A DNA stretch of 64,000 nucleotides from Gillisia sp. Hel1_33_143 (GCF_900104765.1 NZ_LT629737.1:2356001-2420000); one strand, 5' to 3'; positions 50,722 through 60,240 are shown, counted from the stretch's first letter. Notes: generated by a model not told the origin, from the letters alone. Numbers and translations are program-made.

Positions 50722-51729
50722 TTACCTAGGGATTTCAATTGAATTAGTAATCATTTCAATTACATTTTCTGGAGTTACTCCTTCCATTTCTCTTTCTGGA
50801 GAAAGAATTATTCTATGGGCAAGAACAGGAGACAGAACTTTTTTTATATCTTCTGGAATTACAAAATCTCTCCCATGTATTGCTGCCATAGCTTTTGAAG
50901 CATTCATAACTGCTATAGAAGCTCGTGGCGAAGCACCTAAGTATAGATGAGGGTGATTTCTTGTCTTAATTACTAGCTGAGCAATGTAATTGAAAAGTTT
51001 ATCTTCTATAATTATTTCTTGTATCTGCTCCTGAAGATGTTTTAAGGAGGTAGGAGAAAGAACAGCCTCAATTTGCACCTCAGGAGGGGTACCTTTTCTA
51101 TTATGGTGAGATTTTAATATCTCAATCTCCTCTTCCTGATTTGGATAATCTACTTTTATTTTGAAAAGGAATCTGTCTAACTGTGCTTCTGGTAACGCAT
51201 AAGTACCTTCCTGCTCTATAGGGTTCTGGGTGGCTAAAACCATAAACGGAGGTTGCATCTTATATTTATTCCCATCTATAGTGATCTGCCTTTCTTCCAT
51301 CACCTCGAACAAGGCTGCCTGTGTCTTTGCAGGAGCTCTATTAATCTCATCTATTAATACGACATTAGAAAAAATAGGTCCTGGTTTAAATTCGAATTCT
51401 GATGTTTTTAGACTTAATATGGAAGTTCCCAGAACATCACTTGGCATTAGATCTGGAGTAAATTGAATTCTGCTGAACTCAGTTTGAAGCGTTTTTGCAA
51501 AAAGTTTTGCTGTAATAGTTTTTGCTACTCCTGGTACTCCTTCAATTAATACATGGCCGTTAGCTAATAATGCGGTTATTAAGAGCTCAATAAAATTATC
51601 TTGCCCTATGATCACCTTGTTAAGTTGTAACTTTAATTTAGCTATAGCCTGCTGTAATTCATCCAGCGGTATTCTATTATTAAAATTCAATTCTTGATTT
51701 TCTAAAGATTCGTTATTCATTACTGGCAT
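50722..51729 (-). CDS. MoxR family AAA+ ATPase
   Basis: This 335-residue protein has Walker A GVPGVAKT, Walker B LIDEINRAPAKTQAAL, sensor 1 ATQNPIEQEG and the arginine region LPEAQLDRFLFKI, the standard MoxR set. It is an ATP-driven chaperone for metal or cofactor insertion or for complex assembly. Its N-terminus overlaps the DUF4350 gene by 17 bp, and the DUF58 gene follows immediately. Confidence 0.94.
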   Translation of the reverse strand: MPVMNNESLENQELNFNNRIPLDELQQAIAKLKLQLNKVIIGQDNFIELLITALLANGHVLIEGVPGVAKTITAKLFAKTLQTEFSRIQFTPDLMPSDVLGTSILSLKTSEFEFKPGPIFSNVVLIDEINRAPAKTQAALFEVMEERQITIDGNKYKMQPPFMVLATQNPIEQEGTYALPEAQLDRFLFKIKVDYPNQEEEIEILKSHHNRKGTPPEVQIEAVLSPTSLKHLQEQIQEIIIEDKLFNYIAQLVIKTRNHPHLYLGASPRASIAVMNASKAMAAIHGRDFVIPEDIKKVLSPVLAHRIILSPEREMEGVTPENVIEMITNSIEIPR

Positions 51730-52921
51730 ATTTTAATGTCTGGATTGTGCGATGGATTTCTTCTAATTCAATTTTAGAGAGCTCTTCTTTTTTAGAGAGC
51801 TCTGTGATCTTTTTAAATTTAGATCTAATATCTTCTTTGCTTAGATCTAGCTTAGCGGAAAGATCTACGAAGAATTCTTCATTTAAGTTATTGGTATCTA
51901 GTCTATAATGAGTTCTAAGATATTCATATAAATGTTGAATATCTTTAAGTGCTAAACTTTTAAATTGCTTTTGCTCCAAGTAAAGTTCTGAAATGGTTTG
52001 AGAATATTCATAACTTTTATTTTTTAGAGGAGTTACTACTGGAATAGCTCGTTGCTTTCTCTTCCCTTCAAAAATTATAAATAATCCGGCAGCAATAAGT
52101 ACAAAGTAATATGCCCATTTAAGTGCTTTGTTATTCAATAATATATATAGGGGAGAAGTATGATAAACTTTCCCTGATTTATAATGATCATCCCAATAAA
52201 CTTTAGTTTTAGCAGGGATATACGCTAAAGCATTTTCAGCATATCTGTAATTAGTATCTGAAAGCAGAAAATAGTTGCTAAAAACTTCGGGCATAGTATG
52301 TAGGTAGATTTGTCCATTTCCAAATTTAGAGCTTATGAAATTTGAATAAGCCCTATTTTTCTCATCGAATGAACTTGCATTTACCACTCCTAAAGTTTCC
52401 TGATGCAAGCTATCAGATTTTTCCAGTCTAATAATTCTTCGTTCTTGATCTAAATGATAAGGACGCTTCCTCCAAAAAGACTTTTTGGTTAAATTAAGAT
52501 AGGGTTGTTGTTTAAAATTTTCACCCGGATTAACAGTAAAAGGCTCAATATCGAGAGTGTCTAAAAGATTTTTTGAAATATTATTAGCAGATAGGTATAA
52601 ATTATTTCCCTTAGAAACCCATGTTAGAAGTTTATCTAATTCTGCCTGATCAATAAAAATATTATCATTCAGGAAAAAATAAGTGCCTTTCGGGTCTTCT
52701 TCAGATAAAAACTCAAATGGTGACTGTCTTACTTTTTGAATCTCATGCGTGCCTGCATCTGTCCAAGTCTCATAGAGTACATAACTTCCTAAAGCTATTT
52801 TATCTGATTCCAAATAACTAGCATTCCAATTAATAGGTCTACTTGTAGTAGCTTCCAAATAAGTAAGTATAACTAAAAGAAGTAGAAATGCTCCGAAAAT
52901 GAGCTTAAAGCTTTTACTCAT
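51713..52921 (-). CDS. DUF4350-domain membrane protein
   Basis: This 402-residue protein has an N-terminal membrane helix and the DUF4350 segment (LGSYVLYETWTDAGTHEIQK, FLNDNIFIDQAELDKLLTWV, GNNLYLSANN), a central membrane helix near residue 270 (WAYYFVLIAAGLFIIFEGK) and a helical cytoplasmic tail. Its start overlaps the DUF4129 gene (52914-52921). This is part of the MoxR operon. Function is unknown. Confidence 0.83.
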   Translation of the reverse strand: MSKSFKLIFGAFLLLLVILTYLEATTSRPINWNASYLESDKIALGSYVLYETWTDAGTHEIQKVRQSPFEFLSEEDPKGTYFFLNDNIFIDQAELDKLLTWVSKGNNLYLSANNISKNLLDTLDIEPFTVNPGENFKQQPYLNLTKKSFWRKRPYHLDQERRIIRLEKSDSLHQETLGVVNASSFDEKNRAYSNFISSKFGNGQIYLHTMPEVFSNYFLLSDTNYRYAENALAYIPAKTKVYWDDHYKSGKVYHTSPLYILLNNKALKWAYYFVLIAAGLFIIFEGKRKQRAIPVVTPLKNKSYEYSQTISELYLEQKQFKSLALKDIQHLYEYLRTHYRLDTNNLNEEFFVDLSAKLDLSKEDIRSKFKKITELSKKEELSKIELEEIHRTIQTLKYASNE

Positions 52922-53675
52922 CTTTTAAGGAATTTAGATCATTTTTAATCCCTTTAAATGATTCCTGAGCTCTCTGAAATTCTTTTTCACCAATATTAAA
53001 ATTCCCATACCAGATAAAATCATAAAGCCTTATAATATTTTTAAAGGATGCTTTTAGCTCTAGATTCTTAATTTCAGCTAAATAATCATCATTGGTTTTC
53101 TGGAATTCGTAGTTTATAGTTCCTTCAGAATTAAAAATCTTAAGAAGTTGTAAATAGTAATACCGGATAGCAAGTCTATAATCTTGAGCTTGAATGGCAG
53201 ACGAAATAAGTTCCTCTATATTTTTGGACCTTATGATCTCTTCCTCAGCATTAATATAAAAAGTGGTGTCTTTATTTTTATGTAGCATGGAAGTTGAGGC
53301 GCTCAACTTACTAAAAAGCCATCCTATTAAAAGAACTAAAATACCAAGTAAGAAGTAAGGTAAGATTTTTAAAAGCAAAGAAACGGCGGTACTAGTGCCA
53401 AATTGTTCAAAGAACCAAGTTACAAATTGATTATATTTTAATCTTAGCCAATTTTTAAATCTAGCCCACCACCCGTCGCTTTCTGCATTATTTAAATATG
53501 CAAAATCTTTAGAATTCTTAAATTCTTCAATTTTATTTGGATTGAAGGGTACTGTAGAAATTAGTGTATCGCTGTTAGAAATCTGCGTAATTGTATCATT
53601 ATTGATACTAACCTGAGCTTTTGATGGAAAGCTTAAGAGTAAGGAGAAGAATAATACGATTACACTAAATTTCAT
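52914..53675 (-). CDS. DUF4129-domain membrane protein
   Basis: This 253-residue protein has a signal peptide (SFPSKAQ), a periplasmic segment of about 80 residues, one membrane helix near residue 110-130 (ILPYFLLGILVLLIGWLF) and a cytoplasmic DUF4129 helical domain (ALQAQDYRLAIRYYYLQLLK-like). DUF4129 commonly sits beside MoxR and DUF58 genes and may act as an assembly partner. It is encoded 2 bp after the membrane-protein gene at 53678. Confidence 0.83.
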   Translation of the reverse strand: MKFSVIVLFFSLLLSFPSKAQVSINNDTITQISNSDTLISTVPFNPNKIEEFKNSKDFAYLNNAESDGWWARFKNWLRLKYNQFVTWFFEQFGTSTAVSLLLKILPYFLLGILVLLIGWLFSKLSASTSMLHKNKDTTFYINAEEEIIRSKNIEELISSAIQAQDYRLAIRYYYLQLLKIFNSEGTINYEFQKTNDDYLAEIKNLELKASFKNIIRLYDFIWYGNFNIGEKEFQRAQESFKGIKNDLNSLKDE

Positions 53676-53677
53676 TG

Positions 53678-54532
53678 TTAGTTCCCTAAGTTATCTATGT
53701 TCTCATAAGTTCCTGTGAAATTTTTCTTTTCATTCAAACTAAAATAAATAAAGGCGATACAAATTACAGAAACGGTAGCAAGGAGATAATTTACAATAGA
53801 CCCAAAAACATTAAGAATTACAAAAACCCAATCTGCCTCTGCAGTTGCCGCAGATACTTCTCCAGATTTAGTGAAGATTCCCATAACGGTGTAAATCACA
53901 GCAGGTAACTGAAAAATATAACCTATTATGTAGATCAAAATTCCAAAAACTATTAGCGTAAAGAAGGTATACCACCAATTATCTTTAATGTAGTGTAGAC
54001 AGGAGGAAATAGTTTCTGTAAGACTTTCTTCATTAAAGATCATTACTGCAGTACCAATACTAAGGGGTACCATAAGATAGATTCCCGGTAATACCAGTAA
54101 AAATAATCCTGCAATTACCAAAATTGCGGAAACTATAAAGAAGAGAAAGAACTTTGCGAAGTAATTGCGATGTCCTTGTTTAATTTCCTCTTCTACTACT
54201 ATACCATTATTAATGATATAAGATTTTATATAATTTAATACGGTAGCGTATAAAGATGAATAAAAAATTAATAAGGCTAGGGCAAATACCAAAAATGCTA
54301 TTGAGAACTCTGCTGTTCTGCTTTGCATTAGTGTTGCAGGACTGTTACCTCCAGAAACCATATAAGAATAATAAGTAAGAGCAGCAACCAACAATAAAAA
54401 TGCAGGTCCTGCAATCTTAAAAATGATCTTAAATAAGGGTTTAAAATTTTGTCTAAAAAACGAAAAGGTATCGCTTAGGATAGCTCCAAGATCTCGTTCC
54501 TTCTTAAATTCAATGTAATTTTTCTGCTGCAT
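53678..54532 (-). CDS. Six-helix membrane protein of unknown function
   Basis: This 284-residue protein has about six membrane helices. Segments such as DLGAILSDTFSFFRQNFKPLF and LFLLVLPGIYLMVPLSIGTAVMIFNE resemble the membrane domain often annotated as glycerophosphoryl diester phosphodiesterase membrane domain, but no phosphodiesterase catalytic part is present. Its start overlaps the SpoIIM-like gene by about 23 bp. Part of the MoxR operon. Confidence 0.72.
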   Translation of the reverse strand: MQQKNYIEFKKERDLGAILSDTFSFFRQNFKPLFKIIFKIAGPAFLLLVAALTYYSYMVSGGNSPATLMQSRTAEFSIAFLVFALALLIFYSSLYATVLNYIKSYIINNGIVVEEEIKQGHRNYFAKFFLFFIVSAILVIAGLFLLVLPGIYLMVPLSIGTAVMIFNEESLTETISSCLHYIKDNWWYTFFTLIVFGILIYIIGYIFQLPAVIYTVMGIFTKSGEVSAATAEADWVFVILNVFGSIVNYLLATVSVICIAFIYFSLNEKKNFTGTYENIDNLGN

Positions 54533-55490
54533 TAGGTTGCTGTTTTTTATATAAATAGATTGGATAATAGACGTAATAGAATAATATGGTTATTAGTGAA
54601 ATAGTAATTATTAAAATTGCTAGCCAATCTGGCATCTCTGTAATTCTAGTTACAAAACCCTCAAGAAATCCTGCAATTATAAAGAATGGTATAGTACTCA
54701 TAACTATCTTAAGTCCATTCTTTATACCAGCAATAAATGATGTTAATCTAGTATAAGTGCCAGGAAAAAGTATTGCTTTTCCTAAAACTAATCCTGCACA
54801 TCCCGCTACAATGATAACCGAGATCTCTATGGTACCATGAATCCAAATTGTTCTCGCAGACTCCCAAAGCAACCCGTTTTGATAGAAAAAATATTGAAAG
54901 GATCCTAACATAATGGCATTTTGCATAAGCACTAAGGCCGTTCCAAGTCCGCCAATAATACCTAAAGTATAAGCCATTAGAGAGACTTTTATATTATTAA
55001 TAGTAATTCCCAAGAACATATCTATCTGCCCCATTTTTTTGTAAACCGCCATAGGATCATTATTTGAAATGTTCTCCAGGGTCATATTCACATATCCATC
55101 GCCAAGGATAGCTCTTACAAAAGTTCCATCACTGGCTGCAGAAAATATTCCTACTATCACAAAGGTGCTAAATATTAGAAAGCTTAACAGTAATTGGCGT
55201 TGATGTTTATAAAAAAATAGCGGGAAATCTTTTACGTAAAAATTATAAAATGCATTTCCAGATTCTTTCTTATTGCTATATATCTTTTGGTGTGCAGAAG
55301 ATGCAATTTGATTAAGATATGCAACTGTGTTACTTCCAGAATAGAAGGTTTTAGCGTAGCTAAGATCGTCTGTAATTTCAAGATATAGAGCAGAAATAAT
55401 TTCAGGAGCTATTGTTTTATAATTCTGAAGCTCATTTTCAAATTTCAGCCATTTATTCTTATTTTGCTTCACGAAAGCAGCCTCACGCAT
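54510..55490 (-). CDS. SpoIIM-like membrane protein, first gene of the MoxR operon
   Basis: This 326-residue protein has an N-terminal helical cytoplasmic domain of about 95 residues and about five membrane helices. Landmarks of the stage II sporulation protein M family are FNNIKVSLMAYTLGIIGG-like (INNIKVSLMAYTLGIIGGLG), IWIHGTIEISVIIVAG and GLVLGKAILFPG. In non-sporulating bacteria such proteins occur with RDD and MoxR/DUF58 genes. It is divergent from the RDD gene at 55526, with 35 bp between the two start codons. Confidence 0.87.
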   Translation of the reverse strand: MREAAFVKQNKNKWLKFENELQNYKTIAPEIISALYLEITDDLSYAKTFYSGSNTVAYLNQIASSAHQKIYSNKKESGNAFYNFYVKDFPLFFYKHQRQLLLSFLIFSTFVIVGIFSAASDGTFVRAILGDGYVNMTLENISNNDPMAVYKKMGQIDMFLGITINNIKVSLMAYTLGIIGGLGTALVLMQNAIMLGSFQYFFYQNGLLWESARTIWIHGTIEISVIIVAGCAGLVLGKAILFPGTYTRLTSFIAGIKNGLKIVMSTIPFFIIAGFLEGFVTRITEMPDWLAILIITISLITILFYYVYYPIYLYKKQQPNAAEKLH

Positions 55491-55525
55491 AGATGGTTAT
55501 TATTTCTCTCAAAGAAACGTATTTA

Positions 55526-56239
55526 ATGGATAATTTTCAAATAGAAACAGCCCAAAATATTGGTATTCAACAAAAAATTGCAGGTATAGGAGATAGGGTG
55601 CTTGCCTTCTTGATAGATCTGTTTATTTTAGTGGTGTATGGTATTATTTCTACCATTTCCATGTCTAGTTTATTGGGAGATAGAGGAGAGACCTATATGA
55701 TCTATATGGTGATAGGGCTGCCGGTATTTCTATACTTTCTTTTATGGGAGACTTTTTATAACGGTCAGACTCCGGGAAAATCTATAATGAAGATCAGGGT
55801 TGTTCAGCTAGATGGTTCCAGACCCAGATTTAGTCAATATCTCATTAGATGGTTATTACGTACTATAGATATTTCTTTAGGAAGTGGGAGTATTGCAGTG
55901 GTAAGTATATTGATGTCTGGAAAAGGACAAAGATTAGGAGATATGGCTGCGAAAACCACCGTTATTAGTGAGAAAAAAGATATTACTATAGCAGATACCT
56001 TAATTACAGATATTTCTGAAGACTACAAACCAAGATATCCACAAGTAACTATTTTAAAAGATAAAGATATTCAAGATATCAAGGCTATGTTTAGGAAAGC
56101 TCAATTTAATGGAAATCATCATATAATAGTAACTCTTTCACAAAAAATAGCAGATCTTCTAGAAGTCACGCCAGAGGAAAAGCCAATAGACTTTGTAGAG
56201 AAAATTATTAAGGATTACAATTATTTTACCCAGAAGTAA
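55526..56239 (+). CDS. RDD-family membrane protein
   Basis: I place the start at the ATG at 55526 (MDNFQIETAQNIGIQQKIA), 237 residues. An ATG at 55493 adds 11 residues and would overlap the promoter space of the divergent gene. Three membrane helices are seen, with the RDD motifs GIGDRVLAFLIDLFIL and WLLRTIDISLGSGSIA, then a cytoplasmic tail of about 100 residues. It is next to a SpoIIM-like protein, a common pairing. Function is unknown. Confidence 0.87.
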   Translation: MDNFQIETAQNIGIQQKIAGIGDRVLAFLIDLFILVVYGIISTISMSSLLGDRGETYMIYMVIGLPVFLYFLLWETFYNGQTPGKSIMKIRVVQLDGSRPRFSQYLIRWLLRTIDISLGSGSIAVVSILMSGKGQRLGDMAAKTTVISEKKDITIADTLITDISEDYKPRYPQVTILKDKDIQDIKAMFRKAQFNGNHHIIVTLSQKIADLLEVTPEEKPIDFVEKIIKDYNYFTQK

Positions 56240-56243
56240 AATA

Positions 56244-56984
56244 TCATTCTAACACTTCAACCTTGATGGTAATATTAATAAGAGGCCATTCTCCCTGTCC
56301 AACTTCTTGATTGTTTATTTCATCTACCACGTCCATACCTTTAACCACTTTTCCATACACAGTGTGCTCATTATCTAAATGATGAGCACCTCTATGATCT
56401 TGAACTATAAAAAACTCTACGGGAGAAGAGGCATCACTAACGTTTTGCTCTGCATATTTGGCAGCAGAAAATGAACCTCTGTTATGCGTATGTCTAGCAC
56501 TGGTCTCACTTGGAATAAGATAGGACCCTATATTATTTCTTTTTAGAGCTGTTTCAGGATTATCTGAATTACCACCTTGTATAACAAATCCTTTTGCGAC
56601 TCTATGAAAAAAGGTACCATCAAAATATCCATGTTTTGCCAAGAAGATAAAATTGGCTCTATGTAATGGAGTATCTTTAAATAGCTCCACATCAATATTT
56701 CCAAATCTAGTAATGATCCTCACCTTGGTTTCCGGGTTCTTTTTACCATAATCTGTTAGAAAAGGTATCAACTCTTCCTGAACGAGCATGGGCTTATCTC
56801 GTTTGGTTAAAATATCAATACTATCAATATCTTTATTTTTTGCTACCTCTTTTACAGGTTCTTTCTTGGTTACAGAAGTGCTTACAGGGTCTTGTGTATT
56901 AATTTTCTTTGTTTTTTGCGTATCTTCACAACTTGCCAATAAAAGGCAGAAAACGCAAAATATAATAGATAGTTGTCTGATCAT
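56244..56984 (-). CDS. Cyclophilin-type peptidyl-prolyl isomerase lipoprotein
   Basis: I start at the ATG at 56984, giving MIRQLSIIFCVFCLLLASCE with lipobox Cys19. A longer frame to 57113 reads through an unlikely tail that would cross into the Nudix gene. The cyclophilin domain (about 95-245) has FFHRVAKGFVIQGG, GSFSAAKYAEQNVSDASS, FFIVQDH and VYGKVVKGMDVVDEI. It folds proteins in the periplasm. Its start codon shares the bases AT with the Nudix start codon (CATG at 56982-56985). Confidence 0.9.
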   Translation of the reverse strand: MIRQLSIIFCVFCLLLASCEDTQKTKKINTQDPVSTSVTKKEPVKEVAKNKDIDSIDILTKRDKPMLVQEELIPFLTDYGKKNPETKVRIITRFGNIDVELFKDTPLHRANFIFLAKHGYFDGTFFHRVAKGFVIQGGNSDNPETALKRNNIGSYLIPSETSARHTHNRGSFSAAKYAEQNVSDASSPVEFFIVQDHRGAHHLDNEHTVYGKVVKGMDVVDEINNQEVGQGEWPLINITIKVEVLE

Positions 56985-57624
56985 GAATTTTGATGAATTT
57001 AAATATAAGATCTCAAATTTAAAGAATTTAGAACTTCCGGGAGAATCAGCGCAAATTAAATTGGCACCGGCTATGCGTGTTTCAGAATTAAAGACCTTAG
57101 ATATAGCTTCCAAAAAGCCTAATAAAGCTGGAGTTATGGCTATTTTCTATCCTAATGATCGCCAAGTTACCAATTTAGTATTAATACTAAGAAAGACTTA
57201 TAGAGGTGTTCACTCCAATCAGGTAGGTTTTCCGGGAGGAAGAGCAGAGGTGTTTGACAAGAATATGAAATCTACCGCCCTACGAGAAACAGAAGAAGAG
57301 GTGGGCATTCCAAGAAATGAAGTCACCGTAGTTAAAAAACTTACTAAATTATATATTCCTCCAAGTAATTTTTGGGTACATCCTTATGTAGGTTTATTAA
57401 ATGCAACTCCAAAATTAATTAAACAAGAATCTGAAGTAGAAAAGATCTTAGAGATAGATATAGATGAGTTTCTAGATGAGAGAAATCTAATCTCTAAAAA
57501 ATTAAGCACTTCTTACGCGAAAGATATTGATGTTCCTGCTTTCTCTCTTAATGGTCATATTGTTTGGGGCGCTACTGCCATGATGCTTAGTGAACTTAAA
57601 GAGCTCCTCATAAAATCACTTTAG
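56983..57624 (+). CDS. Nudix hydrolase of the CoA-pyrophosphatase type
   Basis: This is a 213-residue protein from the ATG at 56983 (MNFDEFKYKISNL). The Nudix box GGRAEVFDKNMKSTALRETEEEVGI is complete, preceded by SNQVGFPGG, the NUDT7/8-type signature seen in coenzyme A diphosphatases (LLRxxxxxxHxGqvsFPGG). It would cleave CoA or other nucleotide diphosphates. It is divergent from the cyclophilin gene and heads a unit with the acyltransferase at 57686. Confidence 0.88.
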   Translation: MNFDEFKYKISNLKNLELPGESAQIKLAPAMRVSELKTLDIASKKPNKAGVMAIFYPNDRQVTNLVLILRKTYRGVHSNQVGFPGGRAEVFDKNMKSTALRETEEEVGIPRNEVTVVKKLTKLYIPPSNFWVHPYVGLLNATPKLIKQESEVEKILEIDIDEFLDERNLISKKLSTSYAKDIDVPAFSLNGHIVWGATAMMLSELKELLIKSL

Positions 57625-57685
57625 ATCTATTTATTATATTTGCCAATTTTAACAGAAATTAACAGTTTAATAGTTGAAGTAATTA

Positions 57686-58492
57686 ATGGGACTATTTAAA
57701 AGAAATCCATTTGGACATATCTTATTAATAAAGAAGTGGCTAATTAGAATTTTTGGCTTGCTAACCCATAGAAGATACCGTGGGTTTAATGAACTTAAGA
57801 TAGAAGGGTCTGAGATCATTAAAAATTTACCTCATAATAATGTTCTTTTCGTTTCCAATCATCAAACCTATTTCGCAGATGTGGTAGCAATGTTTCATGT
57901 ATTCAATGCCAGTCTAAGTGGGAGGGTAGATTCTATTAAAAACGTTGGTTATATCTGGCAACCTAAATTAAATGTATATTATGTTGCAGCTAAAGAAACG
58001 ATGCAAGCCGGACTTCTTACTAGAATTATGGCCTATGCTGGTGCTATTTCTGTAGAAAGAACGTGGCGAGCTAAGGGTCAGGAAGTACAGCGAGAAGTAA
58101 ATCTTAATGATACCCAAAGTATAGGTATAGCTTTAGAAGATGGATGGGTGATTACTTTTCCTCAAGGTACAACCAAACCCTTTAAACCCATTAGAAAAGG
58201 AACGGCACATATAATAAAGCAATATAAACCTATCGTAATTCCGGTAGTGATAGATGGATTTAGAAGATCATTTGATAAAAAAGGTTTAAGAATCAAAAAG
58301 CGAGGAATTCTACAATCTTTTCAGATCAAAGAACCCTTAGATATAGATTATGATAATGAATCTGTGGAAGAGATTGTAAAAAAACTAGAGTATGCTATAG
58401 AGCAACACACCTCCTTTTTAAAGGTTATTCCAACAGAAGAATTAGATGCTATAGAGAAACTTAATGAGCAAAGAAGCTGGGAACAGTATTAA
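57686..58492 (+). CDS. 1-acylglycerol-3-phosphate acyltransferase-like protein (PlsC family)
   Basis: This 268-residue protein has the acyltransferase motifs SNHQTYFAD (HX4D, near residues 56-64), GAISVERTWRA, TFPQGTTKPFKPIRKGTAH (glycerolipid-binding) and PVVIDGFRRSF. It would acylate lysophosphatidic acid or a related acceptor. It follows the Nudix gene by 61 bp, and the link is unclear. Convergent with the sigma operon, 18 bp away. Confidence 0.9.
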   Translation: MGLFKRNPFGHILLIKKWLIRIFGLLTHRRYRGFNELKIEGSEIIKNLPHNNVLFVSNHQTYFADVVAMFHVFNASLSGRVDSIKNVGYIWQPKLNVYYVAAKETMQAGLLTRIMAYAGAISVERTWRAKGQEVQREVNLNDTQSIGIALEDGWVITFPQGTTKPFKPIRKGTAHIIKQYKPIVIPVVIDGFRRSFDKKGLRIKKRGILQSFQIKEPLDIDYDNESVEEIVKKLEYAIEQHTSFLKVIPTEELDAIEKLNEQRSWEQY

Positions 58493-58510
58493 TTTTTAAT
58501 CCTATTACTA

Positions 58511-58966
58511 TCATATAAATTTTTGGATCACTTTATTTTCCTGTTGAGCAATTTTATCTTTTCTAGTTCCAAGGATAACTCCAAAGATGAGTCCGAAAAC
58601 TACTCCGAAAACCAGGTTAATACTATTATCTAAGGTAGCAGTAAGAAGCAGCCCAAGCGGTAATCCGAAGATAGTCATACCTAAAGTAGTATAAAGATCT
58701 CGATAGTAGTTTTTGGGTATAATACCAAGATCTGTCTTAATAATATGAAGAATGCTATGATATGTCATATCCAATAAATTTTGAATCTTTATTGAATTAT
58801 CTATAGCACAGGAATTCACCTTATCTATTTGATAATTTATTTTATAACAAACCTCTTCCGGTATGTTCTTCGATTTGATTTCGGCGATCAACATCTTCAG
58901 ATTAGAGATTGAAACATATAGTTCTAAATCTCTATCCTCAGATAACTCCAAGTGATGTATGTGCAT
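58511..58966 (-). CDS. Small membrane protein of unknown function in the ECF sigma operon
   Basis: This 151-residue protein has a helical soluble first half and two membrane helices near 95-130, the second rich in glycine (FGVVFGLIFGVILGTRK). No family is recognised. It is the third gene after the ECF sigma factor and the larger membrane protein (10 bp gap), all on the minus strand. Confidence 0.65.
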   Translation of the reverse strand: MHIHHLELSEDRDLELYVSISNLKMLIAEIKSKNIPEEVCYKINYQIDKVNSCAIDNSIKIQNLLDMTYHSILHIIKTDLGIIPKNYYRDLYTTLGMTIFGLPLGLLLTATLDNSINLVFGVVFGLIFGVILGTRKDKIAQQENKVIQKFI

Positions 58967-58976
58967 AATAGAATCC

Positions 58977-59621
58977 CTAATTTTCTATTTCAAGTCTTTT
59001 AAGTTCCTTATAGTTTTTTTGAAGTCTGTTTAATAAGATGCCATAAAGCAGTTTGTAAAACAACCAGATGAGCCCTAAGAATACAAGCATAAAAACTACA
59101 AAACCAACAATTAATAAAAGCCATTGCGAAGTGTCAAAATCGTATAGGGACGGATTTTTGATCTCCAGATTGGCGGTATGATATTTTAATGTAAAGTATG
59201 TATAAACTAAGAATGTAAACCCGGTAGATATAAGAATGTAACCTATATAGTATTTTACCGTTTTACGAGTGTTGATGATATTCTCCATTAAGATAGCTGC
59301 ACTATCTGTAGCTGTTATTTTTTTATAATTTTTATAGAATTTAAATATAAAATAAAATGTTATTACGTAACCAATTAGATACAATCCAATGGTAAACCAT
59401 TTTAAATGGATCTTGTCCATCTCTTTCCAGAAGTCTTGATCTGCAAGGCAGAAATTCAATATACCCCAAAATACAAATTCTAAAACGCTAATAATAAAGA
59501 TCCATCTTACAATAGAAGAAGATTTTTTCCATATCATTTTATAGAGCTGGTCATAGCTGAGTTTGGGATAATTCCCATCCTGCTTTTTCCAGTCTTTTTT
59601 TAAAAATTCTAATTCATCCAT
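58977..59621 (-). CDS. Membrane protein encoded with an ECF sigma factor (possible anti-sigma factor)
   Basis: This 214-residue protein has a cytoplasmic N-terminus (MDELEFLKKDWKKQDGNYPK) and four membrane helices with a basic loop. The N-terminal part resembles short anti-sigma-like tails in Bacteroidota, but no zinc-binding HxxxCxxC motif is present. It starts 4 bp after the sigma factor stop, so direct control of the sigma factor is plausible. Unproven. Confidence 0.68.
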   Translation of the reverse strand: MDELEFLKKDWKKQDGNYPKLSYDQLYKMIWKKSSSIVRWIFIISVLEFVFWGILNFCLADQDFWKEMDKIHLKWFTIGLYLIGYVITFYFIFKFYKNYKKITATDSAAILMENIINTRKTVKYYIGYILISTGFTFLVYTYFTLKYHTANLEIKNPSLYDFDTSQWLLLIVGFVVFMLVFLGLIWLFYKLLYGILLNRLQKNYKELKRLEIEN

Positions 59622-59625
59622 TGTT

Positions 59626-60120
59626 CTACGGATTTAATATTTTCTTTAGTTTAGTTTTCACTCTATTCATTTTCACTCTTGCATTCACTTCACTAATTCC
59701 TAATGTGTCTGAGATTTCTTTATAGTTTTTATCTTCTAGATATAAAAAAACCAGTGCCTTATCTATATCATTAAGTTCCTTTACAGCGTTATACATTAAT
59801 TTTAATTGCTGTTCTTCTTGCGGATCATATTCCTGCGCCTGAATTCTAAAATGAACCGTATCATAATCTTGCGTTTGAATACTTCTTTTCTTCTTTCTAT
59901 AAAGAGTAATTGCTGTATTAAGCGCTACTCTATACATCCAGGTGCTAAATTTAGCTTCTCCTCTAAATTTAGGGTAGGCTTTCCAAAGTTGTATGGTAAT
60001 TTCCTGAAAGAGATCATTGTGTGCAGCCTGATCATTTGTATAAATACGACAGATCTTATGCACTATGTTCTGGTGCATTTCTAAGTTCGATACAAATTGA
60101 TGTTCAAGTTCCTTGTCCAC
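59626..60120 (-). CDS. ECF-type RNA polymerase sigma factor
   Basis: This 164-residue protein has region 2 (IVHKICRIYTNDQAAHNDLFQEITIQLWKAYPKF with the FSTWMYRVALNTAI motif) and region 4 (LEDKNYKEISDTLGISEVNARVKMNRVKTKL), the helix-turn-helix for the -35. Regions 1.1 and 3 are absent. It directs transcription of a specific gene set under an unknown signal. The two membrane proteins behind it are likely partners. Confidence 0.93.
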   Translation of the reverse strand: MDKELEHQFVSNLEMHQNIVHKICRIYTNDQAAHNDLFQEITIQLWKAYPKFRGEAKFSTWMYRVALNTAITLYRKKKRSIQTQDYDTVHFRIQAQEYDPQEEQQLKLMYNAVKELNDIDKALVFLYLEDKNYKEISDTLGISEVNARVKMNRVKTKLKKILNP

Positions 60121-60217
60121 AGTAATTTTCTGATATCTATAGGTACAACAATCTAGTAAATTGTTACAAAAAATTATAATATATAGTTAATCCATGGCAA
60201 ATCTGCTAGTTAAATAT

Positions 60218-60225
60218 TAATTTTG
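60218..60225 (+). promoter_or_regulatory. -7 element of the NDH-2 gene
   Basis: TAATTTTG matches TAnnTTTG. It overlaps a TTG at 60223 that could otherwise be taken as an earlier start, so it supports the ATG at 60241. Confidence 0.6.
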
Positions 60226-60240
60226 AAAGAAACCAACTAT

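Noticed and set aside
56788-56982. N-terminal extension of the Nudix protein
   Set aside because: The extension would be read from the antisense of the cyclophilin gene and has no Nudix-family similarity. The ATG at 56983 gives the normal length.
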